A program made the position numbers and the translations under genes. From a virus: DNA of 33,580 bases. Where the stretch lies: the IMG/VR virus record IMGVR_UViG_3300038711_000037, positions 1 through 33,580 of that record, one strand, 5' to 3'. Below, one piece after another: positions 13,635-20,605 of the stretch. How positions within the stretch are numbered: the first letter of the stretch is position 1; each line of letters begins with the position of its first letter. Below the pieces are notes generated by a model. The model worked only from the letters and a program-made list of their open reading frames with translations, ran no database searches and was not told the DNA's origin.

Positions 13635-13884
13635 AAAAGAAAAGGTTGTTTCACCTTTGAATGGAACCGAAATAAAAGTTAAAATTACTGAAATTGTTCA
13701 TCAGTTGGTTTTACAAGAAGATTCTAGAGAAACTGTAAATGGGCTTATTAAATCTTTAAAAGAAGAATACGACTTATCACCAGCTGTTATTAGGGCTACG
13801 GCTAAAATTGTTCATAAGCGTAATAAAGAAGAGACAGAGGATAAGAATGAGCAAGTTAATACTCTTTTATCTTTTTGTCTTTAA
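13621..13884 (+). CDS. DsbA-like (T4 double-stranded DNA-binding type) protein
   Basis: An 87-residue protein. Residues 40-85 (VNGLIKSLKEEYDLSPAVIR and a following IVHKRNKEETEDK) resemble the second half of T4 DsbA, which reads IRIRAKDELGVDG...LLALYHKDNRDVFE and is about the same length. T4 DsbA binds double-stranded DNA and helps late transcription. The match is recalled rather than aligned, so treat as likely. The gene ends the first plus-strand series and is followed by a promoter. Confidence 0.5.
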   Translation: MSQSKKEKVVSPLNGTEIKVKITEIVHQLVLQEDSRETVNGLIKSLKEEYDLSPAVIRATAKIVHKRNKEETEDKNEQVNTLLSFCL

Positions 13885-13923
13885 AGTAATAAGCAGAATT
13901 AAAAAAAATGAAGAAAATTTTTA

Positions 13924-13952
13924 TTGAATTTTTCTTACTCGTGTGCTATACT
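13924..13952 (+). promoter_or_regulatory. Sigma-70-type promoter with 5' hairpin
   Basis: TTGAAT (13924-13929), 17-nt spacer, TATACT (13947-13952). The predicted start near 13959 coincides with a hairpin AGACTC-8 nt-GGGTCT (13959-13978), so the message would begin with a stem-loop. GGGGAG then precedes the ATG at 14002. Confidence 0.75.
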
Positions 13953-14001
13953 TTTTACAGACTCAATAATTGGGGTCTAAAAAATAAGGGGAGAAATAAA
14001 A

Positions 14002-14319
14002 ATGAAGAAAATGTTTATTGGAATGAGTTTCTTGCTTGGAATGGGACTTATAACTAGTCCAGTTTTAGCAGAAGGAGGGCTCTCATTGACTGATGGTCTC
14101 AGCGTGGGATCACGATATCAATTTGATACAGATGATGGAACTCAGAATAGAATGAGACTTTTTGTTACAAAAGAGTTTCTACAAAATCATTCCTTGAGGG
14201 CGGCCTGGGATCGTCAAGTCGGAAGATCACCTAACTTTCTTACGAAACGTACTTCCGAAGGAATCGATTACGGCGAGAATGCTGGTCAAATATTTTTTGA
14301 ATACGTTTATAAATTCTAA
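14002..14319 (+). CDS. Small exported, probably outer-membrane-like protein
   Basis: A 105-residue protein with a clear signal peptide (MKKMFIGMSFLLGMGLITSP, cleavage near VLAEGG). The mature part has beta-strand character with alternating residues (GLSVGSRYQF, NRMRLFVTKEF, SLRAAWDRQV) and ends in Phe after GQIFFEYVYKF, the terminal aromatic seen in outer-membrane beta proteins. It may be a small phage-encoded periplasmic or outer-membrane factor. It has its own strong promoter with a 5' hairpin, suggesting separate high expression. Confidence 0.6.
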   Translation: MKKMFIGMSFLLGMGLITSPVLAEGGLSLTDGLSVGSRYQFDTDDGTQNRMRLFVTKEFLQNHSLRAAWDRQVGRSPNFLTKRTSEGIDYGENAGQIFFEYVYKF

Positions 14320-14339
14320 ATTCTAAATTAATAATTATC

Positions 14340-14368
14340 TTGACAGATAGGTTAATTTAGTGTATTAT
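14340..14368 (+). promoter_or_regulatory. Sigma-70-type promoter of Hsp20
   Basis: TTGACA (14340-14345), 17-nt spacer, TATTAT (14363-14368), 79 nt upstream of the Hsp20 start. A hairpin GGGAGT/ACTCCC (14388-14411) lies in the leader, followed by AAAGGAG before the ATG. Confidence 0.8.
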
Positions 14369-14387
14369 AATTATAGACTAAACCAAA

Positions 14388-14411
14388 GGGAGTTGCACAA
14401 TGTGGACTCCC
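14388..14411 (+). promoter_or_regulatory. Leader hairpin upstream of Hsp20
   Basis: A perfect 6-bp stem GGGAGT/ACTCCC encloses a smaller CAC/GTG pairing. No T run follows, so it is not a terminator. It may protect the RNA end or respond to temperature, but it does not cover the ribosome site. Confidence 0.5.
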
Positions 14412-14446
14412 GTATTAATCTTGCTTAATAAAGGAGAAACGAGAAA

Positions 14447-14887
14447 ATGGTTACAAATTTACCTAGTGTTTTTGACTGGGCACCTTATCGACGTCAAACT
14501 GTAGGGTTTGATCATATGATAAAGCTTTTAGACACCTTGTTGGAAGATCCTGCTGGTGTATCTAATTATCCGCCTTATAATATTCATAAAAGTGATAGCG
14601 GAAAATACATAATTGAACTTGCTTTAGCGGGTTTTACTGATAAAGAGATTCAAATAAAGTATGTAGACGGAACTTTAACAATTACCGGACAGAAAGAAGA
14701 AAAAGAAATAGATGATTTTTCTCATTGGTATCGCGGTATAGCTACTCGGAGCTTTGTTAGAAAGTTTAACATTGCAGATGACGTAGTAATTAAAGGAGCG
14801 TCATTGAAAAACGGATTACTTTCGATTGGTTTAGAAAAAATTCTACCAGAAGAAAGAAAAGAGAGAATTATAAATATCTCTACATAA
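14447..14887 (+). CDS. Hsp20 / alpha-crystallin small heat-shock protein
   Basis: A 146-residue IbpA-type chaperone. The crystallin domain runs from YPPYNIHKSDSGKYIIELAL to about residue 135, including FTDKEIQIKYVDGTLTITGQ, the central beta strands, RSFVRKFNIADDV, and LKNGLLSIGLEK, which holds the G-x-L motif of the edge strand. It binds unfolding proteins without ATP. Hsp20 is common in T4-like marine phages, where a scaffold or capsid-assembly role is suspected. It has its own promoter and a terminator right after it, so it is a single-gene unit. Confidence 0.95.
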   Translation: MVTNLPSVFDWAPYRRQTVGFDHMIKLLDTLLEDPAGVSNYPPYNIHKSDSGKYIIELALAGFTDKEIQIKYVDGTLTITGQKEEKEIDDFSHWYRGIATRSFVRKFNIADDVVIKGASLKNGLLSIGLEKILPEERKERIINIST

Positions 14888-14905
14888 TAAAAGCTTATTT
14901 AACTA

Positions 14906-14930
14906 GGGGGCAAAAGCCCCCTTTTTTTTT
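14906..14930 (+). terminator. Intrinsic terminator after Hsp20
   Basis: GGGGGC-AAAA-GCCCCC (14906-14921) followed by nine T. It ends the Hsp20 unit and lies only 3 nt before the next ATG. Confidence 0.9.
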
Positions 14931-14933
14931 AAA

Positions 14934-15863
14934 ATGGCATTTCTTGAATATGATCCTCGCCAGTTAAATTGTTATGAAAAATTAAAAGAACCTGCAGTAG
15001 ATATTCCAACTACTGATAATGTTGCTTGGGCTTATTTTAAAGAGGACTGTTGGGTATATAATAAACTGCAGGTAGTTTTGTCACAAAATGTTCCGGGAGG
15101 ACCAATAGGGGTAACACCCTCTAAATATCCTATTGTAATAAAACCTATTTATAATATGTTTGGAGGCGGAATCGAAGCAAGAAAAATTAATAACTCGACA
15201 GAGTTGGAAAAATATTACCACCCAGGATGTATGTGGATGACGTGGGTAGATGGAATTCATTACAGTCATGATATTATGGTAGTAAAAGGATTACCTGTGT
15301 GGGCTGTGAGTTTTAAAGGTCATTCTATAGGAAAAGGAATGTTTGACTACTGGGAAGTTGAAACTCCTTCTGACCTGATTATGCATTATATTTGTAACTG
15401 GATAGAGGCTAGATTACCTAATTATACAGGGTGTGTTTGTTTGGAAACTATTACTGATATTACACCTGTAATTATTGAAGTTCACTTACGAATGGGTGAT
15501 ATAGATCGTCTGGGTAATTATAATTTAATGAATAGTATTATTGGTCTTTATGAAAATCAAGTTTGGGAATTTAAAGATCAAATAGATAAATTTTATTTAT
15601 TTGCTATTTGGGGAGAAAGTGGTGTAAAATATAAAATCTGTCTAAAGAAAGTAAAAGAGTTATGTAAAAACTTAGTTAGTTACCAAATTGATCGTCCTGA
15701 GTTATATTATCAGAACCCAATTGGCGGAATTCGCCTCGCAATTCTTAATGGATACGATAAGAAAGAATGTATCAGAGTAAGAAACGAGATGATTCCGTAT
15801 TTTAGTCCTCAGATTCCTGATTATCTTCGTAAAAAGATAACAAGTTCAAATACTACTTGCTAA
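14934..15863 (+). CDS. ATP-grasp-like protein
   Basis: A 309-residue protein with ATP-grasp features: PIVIKPIYNMFGGGIEAR resembles the Lys-containing strand and glycine loop that hold ATP, MTWVDGIHYSHDIMVV the central E/D-rich strand, and PVIIEVHLRMGDIDR the E-x-H/N-x-R metal site. Such enzymes join a carboxylate to an amine or thiol using ATP. The C-terminal 80 residues are extra. The ATG lies 3 nt after a strong terminator and has no Shine-Dalgarno, so how it is expressed is unclear. The fold call is moderate; substrate unknown. Confidence 0.55.
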   Translation: MAFLEYDPRQLNCYEKLKEPAVDIPTTDNVAWAYFKEDCWVYNKLQVVLSQNVPGGPIGVTPSKYPIVIKPIYNMFGGGIEARKINNSTELEKYYHPGCMWMTWVDGIHYSHDIMVVKGLPVWAVSFKGHSIGKGMFDYWEVETPSDLIMHYICNWIEARLPNYTGCVCLETITDITPVIIEVHLRMGDIDRLGNYNLMNSIIGLYENQVWEFKDQIDKFYLFAIWGESGVKYKICLKKVKELCKNLVSYQIDRPELYYQNPIGGIRLAILNGYDKKECIRVRNEMIPYFSPQIPDYLRKKITSSNTTC

Positions 15864-15885
15864 ATGGTTATTTTTATGATACTAT
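15857..15885 (+). promoter_or_regulatory. Sigma-70-like promoter of peptide deformylase (leaderless)
   Basis: TTGCTA (15857-15862), 17 nt, TACTAT (15880-15885), overlapping the end of the previous gene. The ATG at 15892 is 7 nt after the -10 box, so the RNA would start at the start codon. Confidence 0.5.
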
Positions 15886-15891
15886 ACATTC

Positions 15892-16398
15892 ATGTCTAAA
15901 TTAAAACTTTTAAACGAATCTTCTAAATTTTTACGTCAATCCGTAAAAGAGTATGATTTAAATCTTTACTCTGAAAAAAGTTTTTTAGAAGAAGTTAGTA
16001 ATGACTTATTAAATCTTATGTATACTCAAGGTGGGATAGGTTTGTCTGCTAATCAGACAGGTTTAAATTTTAGAGTTTTTGTTATGGGTAATGAGGAAAG
16101 AAGGTATGTTTGTTGGAATCCAAAGATACTAGAAAAATCTGAAATTCAACAGGAAAATATTGAAGGATGTCTTAGTTTTCCTGATTTGTATCTTAAAATA
16201 AAAAGATGTCAATATATTAAAGTAGAGTATTACGATCAGTTTGGTTCAGTGCGTAAACATGATTTAGTAGATGATTGGGCACAATGTTTTCAACATGAGT
16301 TAGATCATTTAAATGGGGTTGTATTTACTGAAAGAGTTAGCCGTTTGAGACTTCGAATGGCTAAGAAAAGACGAATAAAAGTGAGAACACAGATATGA
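15892..16398 (+). CDS. def: Peptide deformylase
   Basis: A 168-residue Fe/Zn hydrolase that removes the formyl group from new proteins. All three motifs are present: GIGLSANQTG (motif I), EGCLSFP with the metal Cys (motif II) and QHELDHLNG with the two metal His and catalytic Glu (motif III). It has the full domain with a basic tail RMAKKRRIKVRTQI. Phage deformylases are frequent in marine T4-like phages. It overlaps the next gene by 4 nt. Confidence 0.96.
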   Translation: MSKLKLLNESSKFLRQSVKEYDLNLYSEKSFLEEVSNDLLNLMYTQGGIGLSANQTGLNFRVFVMGNEERRYVCWNPKILEKSEIQQENIEGCLSFPDLYLKIKRCQYIKVEYYDQFGSVRKHDLVDDWAQCFQHELDHLNGVVFTERVSRLRLRMAKKRRIKVRTQI

Positions 16399-16802
16399 AA
16401 AAATATTTTATAGCATTTTTATTTGTGCTAATTAGCAGTTTTGCTAGTTTAGCACAAAATTTAAATAGACCATCACCTCCTCCTACGGACTTTGATATTC
16501 ATAAAGATCGTATTGTAGGTGGAATAAAATATAGTATTATTCATATGCATGTGTGTAGCAGTACTCAAACTGTTCAGGAACAGGTTATAGAACATTATAA
16601 GGAAGAAAGTGCTTTTAGTGGAATTGATTATAAAGGAAAATTTATTTATGAAGTTTATTTTAATCCTACTACGCAAACTTTTACTTTTGTAGAGCATTTT
16701 ACTTCCGGTAACTCTTGTGTTTTAGCAATAGGACAAGGTTTTACTAAGGGTTTTGATAAACCTTCTTCAGGGCCTACTAAGATATCTTATTCTATAAATT
16801 AA
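16395..16802 (+). CDS. Exported protein, unknown
   Basis: A 135-residue protein with a signal peptide (MKKYFIAFLFVLISSFASLA, cut before QNLNRPSPPP). The mature part is beta-rich, with two Cys (HMHVCSST, GNSCVLAIG) that could form a disulfide. ATGA overlap with the deformylase gene. No family recognised. Confidence 0.65.
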   Translation: MKKYFIAFLFVLISSFASLAQNLNRPSPPPTDFDIHKDRIVGGIKYSIIHMHVCSSTQTVQEQVIEHYKEESAFSGIDYKGKFIYEVYFNPTTQTFTFVEHFTSGNSCVLAIGQGFTKGFDKPSSGPTKISYSIN

Positions 16803-16803
16803 A

Positions 16804-17463
16804 GTGTTTGATTACCAGTATAATATAAATTCGGAAACCTTACCGTCAGGGCGTACTTATTTTACTCCTGACGGTGATTTTCCTTCTATTACTACTGTTT
16901 TAGGAAAAACAGCTAACCAGGCTTGGTTACAAGCATGGAGAGAGAAAGTAGGGGAAGAGGAAGCTCAAAGAATTTCTAAATTGGCTACAGATCGTGGAAC
17001 TTTAATTCATGAATATGCAGAGAAATTTTTTAATGATGAAGATATTTATGGTAGTTTAGCAAAAGAATCTTTAGACGTTATTCAAATGACTAAGGATTTG
17101 ATTAAAGAGGTTGAGAAAGGGATAACAGAGGTATGGGGACAAGAATTAGTTTTGTGGAGTAAAGATTTAGAGTTTGCTGGCCGTACTGATATGGTTGGGA
17201 AATGGAAAAATGTTCCTGCTATTATTGATTTTAAAACTTCAAGGAAGAAGAAGTATGTTAAGCAAATTAAAGATTACTTTATTCAGTGTGCGGCTTACGC
17301 TTATGCTCATAACGAGCTTTATGAGACTAATATTAAAAAAATAATAATTGTAATTACGGTGGAGAACAACGAGCCACAAATTTTCGAAACTAATGCTTTG
17401 GTTCATATTCCTGATTTAAAATACAGGATTAATCAATTTTATAAGTTGAAATTAGAAAAATAA
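16804..17463 (+). CDS. PD-(D/E)XK exonuclease (RecB/Cas4-like)
   Basis: A 219-residue nuclease. DRGTLIHEYAEKFFND holds the early His/Glu helix, ELVLWSKDLEFAGRTDMVGK the first acidic residue, AIIDFKTSRKKK the D-x-K centre, and QIKDYFIQCAAYAYAHNE the Q-x-x-x-Y helix. This order is that of RecB/Cas4-type exonucleases, and similar proteins are found in marine T4-like phages. The start is GTG 16804, one base after the previous stop; no ribosome site is obvious. Probable role in phage recombination or host DNA breakdown. Confidence 0.85.
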   Translation: MFDYQYNINSETLPSGRTYFTPDGDFPSITTVLGKTANQAWLQAWREKVGEEEAQRISKLATDRGTLIHEYAEKFFNDEDIYGSLAKESLDVIQMTKDLIKEVEKGITEVWGQELVLWSKDLEFAGRTDMVGKWKNVPAIIDFKTSRKKKYVKQIKDYFIQCAAYAYAHNELYETNIKKIIIVITVENNEPQIFETNALVHIPDLKYRINQFYKLKLEK

Positions 17464-17471
17464 ATATTGCT

Positions 17472-17687
17472 ATGAGGACGAAGGTTACTTATAATAAAAA
17501 TTATATATCTAAAAGTTTAGAAGATTTTTTTCTTTTTTGCCCTTTAATTACTATTGAAAGGAAGATAATAAGAGATTGTTTGACTGCTCAACTTCAATAC
17601 GGTAAATTAACAAATCGTAGGTGGGAGAGGGTCGTGCAGATTTATCACAAGTATAAAGACTATGATCACGATAACAGAGTCGGCTAA
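17472..17687 (+). CDS. Small hypothetical protein
   Basis: A 71-residue basic protein starting MRTKVTYNKNYISKSLEDFF, with RKIIRDCLTAQLQYGKLTNR in the middle. It overlaps the A-type Fe-S gene by 26 nt. No family recognised. Confidence 0.5.
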   Translation: MRTKVTYNKNYISKSLEDFFLFCPLITIERKIIRDCLTAQLQYGKLTNRRWERVVQIYHKYKDYDHDNRVG

Positions 17688-17982
17688 GTCTCATTTATTA
17701 GATATTATGCATACTAATGATAAGAGAGTAAGATTAGCTGTTAAAGGCGGGGGATGTTCAGGATTTACTTATGATTGGCAGTTAGTAGACTTGCCATTAA
17801 GTGATGATGAAGAGTTTCCTTTGGATAAAAGCAATAATTTAATTGTAGATGCAATGAGTTTGCTTTATCTTGCTGGAATGAGAATTGATTATAAGAAAGA
17901 TATTTTTGGTAGCTTACTGAAATTAGATAATCCTAACATTAAGTCTTCGTGTGGTTGCGGGGAGTCGTTTAATGTACTCTAA
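17662..17982 (+). CDS. A-type iron-sulfur carrier (HesB/IscA family)
   Basis: A 106-residue protein with the whole family signature: start MITITESAKSHLLDIM, KGGGCSGFTYDW with the first ligand Cys, DIFGSLLKLDNPN, and the terminal SSCGCGESF giving the Cys-x-Cys pair. It carries 2Fe-2S or 4Fe-4S clusters to target enzymes. In this phage the four radical SAM proteins about 4 kb downstream are obvious candidate clients, which is inference. Similar genes occur in cyanophages and pelagiphages. Confidence 0.93.
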   Translation: MITITESAKSHLLDIMHTNDKRVRLAVKGGGCSGFTYDWQLVDLPLSDDEEFPLDKSNNLIVDAMSLLYLAGMRIDYKKDIFGSLLKLDNPNIKSSCGCGESFNVL

Positions 17983-18008
17983 TTTCATATGCTACAAAGA
18001 GGTTAGTT

Positions 18009-18104
18009 ATGAAAGGAGGATTATTATACCTATTTGTTATTGCGAATAAGATCCCTCCTACAGCTTTTGTACCAAGTGTAGTAATAAATTCACAATATAA
18101 TTAG
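18009..18104 (+). CDS. Possible 31-residue peptide
   Basis: ATG 18009 opens a short frame MKGGLLYLFVIANKIPPTAF ending NSQYN. It sits between the Fe-S carrier and a small membrane protein with only a weak ribosome site (AGAGG). Could be chance. Confidence 0.25.
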   Translation: MKGGLLYLFVIANKIPPTAFVPSVVINSQYN

Positions 18105-18112
18105 GAAATACG

Positions 18113-18271
18113 ATGGATGATATTTTAGGAATTACTAATACCGTATGGCCAATGCTACTTGCTTTTATTACCTTAGTTATAGTGTTGGCAAAAATGCACT
18201 CTTCAATTCAAGTATTGCAAGATAAGGTTCGATCTTTATTTGACTTGTATAATAACATCAAAGATAGGTAA
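18113..18271 (+). CDS. Small membrane protein (52 residues)
   Basis: Starts MDDILGITNTVWPMLLAFIT with AGGAAA upstream; one membrane helix (about residues 10-30) followed by a helical tail SSIQVLQDKVRSLFDLYNN. Its stop overlaps the ATG of the lipoprotein gene (TAATG), so the two are coupled. This N-in single-span layout with a coiled tail is like small phage lysis or membrane accessory proteins. No family recognised. Confidence 0.55.
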   Translation: MDDILGITNTVWPMLLAFITLVIVLAKMHSSIQVLQDKVRSLFDLYNNIKDR

Positions 18272-18609
18272 TGAAAAAAGCAGCATGTGTATTTTTAGTA
18301 TGTTGGTGGTTAACAGGGTGCGGGCTTTTTGAGGTTCCTTTATTTTTAGAAGTAGTTGGTTGGTCTAAGACAATGGTTGATGGCGCGCTATTATTTGAAG
18401 ATAAGCCCCCTACTCATGACTTATTGTTGAGCGAAATAACAAAAAAAGATTGTCGGTTTCTTAATATGGTTGAAGGTAAAAAAGTATGCCAAGACAAACT
18501 TGTTGATGAAATGATGGAAATGAATTGTAAGATTTATGTGTGGGAGAATAGTGAAGAATATCATTGTGAAGAAGAAAGCAGATTAAATAATGTTGAGAAG
18601 CGAAGATGA
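18271..18609 (+). CDS. Lipoprotein, unknown
   Basis: A 112-residue lipoprotein: signal MKKAACVFLVCWWLTGC with the lipobox LTGC, so the mature chain begins at Cys17. The body has SEITKKDCRFLNMVEGKKVC, a D-C-R-x-x-N...G-K-x-V-C pattern I associate with small proteobacterial lipoproteins of unknown role. Further Cys residues follow (MNCKIYV, YHCEEE). It overlaps the previous gene by one base and the next by 20 nt. A superinfection or envelope role is possible, not shown. Confidence 0.7.
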   Translation: MKKAACVFLVCWWLTGCGLFEVPLFLEVVGWSKTMVDGALLFEDKPPTHDLLLSEITKKDCRFLNMVEGKKVCQDKLVDEMMEMNCKIYVWENSEEYHCEEESRLNNVEKRR

Positions 18610-18796
18610 AATCAACAAAATTAAAAATGACGTACTTGAGAGGCTGAAATTAGCAGATAATAATAACAGAGTCGATGATAAATATACTCAAAGGGATACT
18701 AACTGGTGGAAAGCTTATCGTCATGATATACGAGAATTACTAGGAGTAATAGATGATTATGAAGAAACTCTTAGTAAGTTAGCGAATCCTCCTTAA
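18590..18796 (+). CDS. Small helical hypothetical protein
   Basis: A 68-residue charged protein starting MLRSEDEINKIKNDVLERLK; helical with WWKAYRHDIRELLGVIDDY. It overlaps the lipoprotein gene by 20 nt. I do not recognise it; similar short proteins with W-K-A-Y-x-x-D-I-R are found in marine phages, as far as I recall. Confidence 0.5.
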   Translation: MLRSEDEINKIKNDVLERLKLADNNNRVDDKYTQRDTNWWKAYRHDIRELLGVIDDYEETLSKLANPP

Positions 18797-18820
18797 TTTT
18801 AAGGAATAAATTTTAGACGG

Positions 18821-19063
18821 ATGTTGGTACTCAGAAAAAAGATTTTAACTACTGTAAATGTATTATATTACAGACCCCAATATAACACTTTGATACAAGA
18901 GTTTATTTGGCAAACGATGGATCGTCAGCCGCACTATCCACGTATACATAAATTTTTAAATTTTTGGCACAAAGAAATAAATACAGTAATTAAAGAGGTT
19001 ATCATAATGAATAGCGAAAGTTCTCAGATTCGCCATGTGAGAGATTTATCCTGGCTGAAGTAG
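18821..19063 (+). CDS. Usg family protein
   Basis: An 80-residue protein whose first 65 residues match the Usg family of alphaproteobacteria: LTTVNVLYYRPQYNTLIQEF, WQTMDRQPHYPRIHKFLNFW, then a basic end. Family function is unknown. The last 18 residues (MNSESSQIRHVRDLSWLK) are atypical; they may be the out-of-frame start of a second small gene, as a frame without a start continues to 19140. AAGGA precedes the start. The family supports an alphaproteobacterial host. Confidence 0.75.
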   Translation: MLVLRKKILTTVNVLYYRPQYNTLIQEFIWQTMDRQPHYPRIHKFLNFWHKEINTVIKEVIIMNSESSQIRHVRDLSWLK

Positions 19064-19140
19064 AATTAGAAGCAAAATTTGATAAAAAAATTCAATATGC
19101 GTTAGAAAATCCGTTGGCTAAAATGCAAACTGGGTCGTAA
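19007..19140 (+). pseudogene. Possible frameshifted small gene after usg
   Basis: ATG 19007 starts MNSE in the usg frame, but the frame that continues to a stop at 19138-19140 (FSDSPCERFILAEVELEAKF and on to NPLAKMQTGS) has no start of its own. A one-base change near 19018 would join them into a sensible 44-residue acidic-helical protein. This may be a natural frameshift, a sequencing error or chance. Confidence 0.3.
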
Positions 19141-19150
19141 CGCATACACT

Positions 19151-19167
19151 AAGTGACTTTAGCCGCC
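19151..19167. repeat. Inverted repeat arm, left
   Basis: AAGTGACTTTAGCCGCC is the reverse complement, with two mismatches in 17, of 19674-19690. The arms flank exactly the pair of small membrane-protein genes. Confidence 0.65.
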
Positions 19168-19195
19168 AAATTGAATTACATAAGGAGAATTTAAT

Positions 19196-19441
19196 ATGGA
19201 TTGGCTTACAAAAGTTAGAGATTGGGCAGGTTCTATAACCGAGTTAGGTATTGTAGTTGTCGCCCTTGTGGTTGTACTACAAGTTATATTTGGAGGAACC
19301 GTAATCCCGTTCTTTGGAGTAGATGTTATAGGCAATATTACCAAAATTGTAGCTGACCTTGGCAGTCAGGGACTCGTAGGGTTAGTAGCTGTTGGCGTAA
19401 TTGCTTGGGCATTTCATCGTAGAGGAGCTACCTCCGAGTAA
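19196..19441 (+). CDS. Small two-span membrane protein (holin-like)
   Basis: An 81-residue protein starting MDWLTKVRDWAGSITELG with AAGGAG upstream. Two hydrophobic spans (about residues 18-33, IVVVALVVVLQVIFGG, and 57-72, LGSQGLVGLVAVGVIAWAF), and a basic end HRRGATSE. Size and layout fit a class II holin, and spanin-like genes follow, but no endolysin is seen in this window, so this is a structural guess. Confidence 0.6.
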   Translation: MDWLTKVRDWAGSITELGIVVVALVVVLQVIFGGTVIPFFGVDVIGNITKIVADLGSQGLVGLVAVGVIAWAFHRRGATSE

Positions 19442-19460
19442 TAATGTTTAGGAGATAATT

Positions 19461-19634
19461 ATGAAAGTAGTAGATTGGATTAAAGCAAGAGTAGCAGAAA
19501 AAAGCTCATGGAATGGTATTCTAATTGGCGCTGCTGCGTTATTTGTTTTGATTGGCGGCTTTAGTTTAGTAAAGACCGCCGTTTATGTAGCTATTATTTG
19601 GGCTATTTATAATATTGTGTGGAAAGAAGATTAA
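19461..19634 (+). CDS. Small membrane protein (57 residues)
   Basis: Starts MKVVDWIKARVAEKSSWNG with AGGAGAT 5 nt before the ATG. Two closely spaced hydrophobic segments (ILIGAAALFVLIGGF and TAVYVAIIWAIYNIVW) and an acidic end. The MxxxDWxKxR start resembles the preceding holin-like protein's MDWLTKVRDW, so they may be relatives. Possible holin or antiholin partner. Confidence 0.6.
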   Translation: MKVVDWIKARVAEKSSWNGILIGAAALFVLIGGFSLVKTAVYVAIIWAIYNIVWKED

Positions 19635-19673
19635 TACTTTTTACCCAATATTACCACAATGATGGGGAAAAAC

Positions 19674-19690
19674 GGTGGCTAAAGTCATTT
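19674..19690. repeat. Inverted repeat arm, right
   Basis: GGTGGCTAAAGTCATTT pairs with 19151-19167 at 15 of 17 positions. Confidence 0.65.
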
Positions 19691-19719
19691 TTTAAACTAA
19701 TGAAAGGAATGCAGTAATT

Positions 19720-20205
19720 ATGGGATTAAAAATAGCTGCAATACTTCTTGTTGTCTTAATGGCGGCAAGCGGCGGGTTCTATTGGTACTACCAGGACACC
19801 CAAAAAAGAATAGCTATTTTACATGAGAATAACGCTAAATTAGAACTTTCTGTGGAAACACAGAAAGCTACTTTAAAACAACAAGCCAAGGATATAGCTT
19901 TAGCTCATGACTTAGCAACTGAAACTCAAAAAAAGTTTGAAGAGTCCCGACAACAAGTTGAAGATTTACGTGGAAAATTCAATAAAGTGAGTAAGTTACT
20001 AGGACAACGTGATATAGGAAAATTAGCTGTGGTAAAACCACGGCCTATTGCTAGGATTATTACTAAAGGTACAGTAGATTCGTTACGTTGTTTTGAATTA
20101 TTGAGTGGCGCTACGCACACGGAAAAGGAGTTACAAGCTGAAAAACCAAGTCAAATTAATAAAGCATGTCCAGCTGTTGCTAATCCCAATTATCTTGGGA
20201 ATTAG
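19720..20205 (+). CDS. Inner-membrane spanin-like (Rz-type) protein
   Basis: A 161-residue protein with an N-terminal membrane span (MGLKIAAILLVVLMAASGGF) and a long periplasmic coiled coil (about residues 28-95: RIAILHENNAKLELSVETQK and on), then a Pro/Arg-rich and Cys-containing end. This is the layout of an i-spanin, and a lipoprotein gene begins inside its 3' end in another frame, as in Rz/Rz1 pairs. Spanins fuse the inner and outer membranes at lysis. No sequence family is claimed. Confidence 0.6.
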   Translation: MGLKIAAILLVVLMAASGGFYWYYQDTQKRIAILHENNAKLELSVETQKATLKQQAKDIALAHDLATETQKKFEESRQQVEDLRGKFNKVSKLLGQRDIGKLAVVKPRPIARIITKGTVDSLRCFELLSGATHTEKELQAEKPSQINKACPAVANPNYLGN

Positions 20206-20605
20206 TGTTACTTCATGTAGTAGTGTTAAAAAAATAGAAGTTCTAACTTCTCCTGTAGAAAAAGTTCCACTTTTGTTACCCCCTGTAGAACAAATTAAGC
20301 TTGATGCTATAGAATGGGTAATAATAACAGAAGCTAATGTAGATCAAGTTTTTGCTCAGTTAGAAAAGAAAAAATATGATGCTGTTGTGTTTGGAGTAAA
20401 TGATAAAGGTTATGAATCTTTAAGTGTTAATTTAGCTAAAATTAGGCAATTAGTTGAACAACAAAAAGCTGTGATTGTTGCTTACGATAAGTATTATAAC
20501 CAACAAAGTATTAATATTGAGCAGGCGCAGAATAATCATGACGAAAAAAAACAACAAATGGAAGAGAAAAGCAAATCCGAAAAACCGTGGTGGGAAGTTT
20601 GGTAA
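20105..20605 (+). CDS. Outer-membrane spanin-like lipoprotein
   Basis: A lipoprotein overlapping the preceding gene by 101 nt in a different frame. The signal (HVQLLLIPIILGISVTSC) ends in a VTSC lipobox. ATG 20105 gives 166 residues and a long basic N-region; I see no better start. After the Cys comes SPVEKVPLLLPPVEQIKL, a Pro-rich linker as in o-spanins, then a folded part (WVIITEANVDQVFAQLEKK ... GYESLSVNLAKIRQLVEQQ) and a charged helix ending PWWEVW. The folded part is larger than in Rz1. Confidence 0.6.
   Translation: MALRTRKRSYKLKNQVKLIKHVQLLLIPIILGISVTSCSSVKKIEVLTSPVEKVPLLLPPVEQIKLDAIEWVIITEANVDQVFAQLEKKKYDAVVFGVNDKGYESLSVNLAKIRQLVEQQKAVIVAYDKYYNQQSINIEQAQNNHDEKKQQMEEKSKSEKPWWEVW

Noticed and set aside
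13908-14057. A 49-residue frame MKKIFIEFFLLVCYT...
   Set aside because: It runs through a good promoter and hairpin and overlaps the exported-protein gene; probably chance.
19196-20605. A complete lysis cassette
   Set aside because: Holin-like and spanin-like genes are present, but no endolysin is seen in the window, so the cassette is not claimed.
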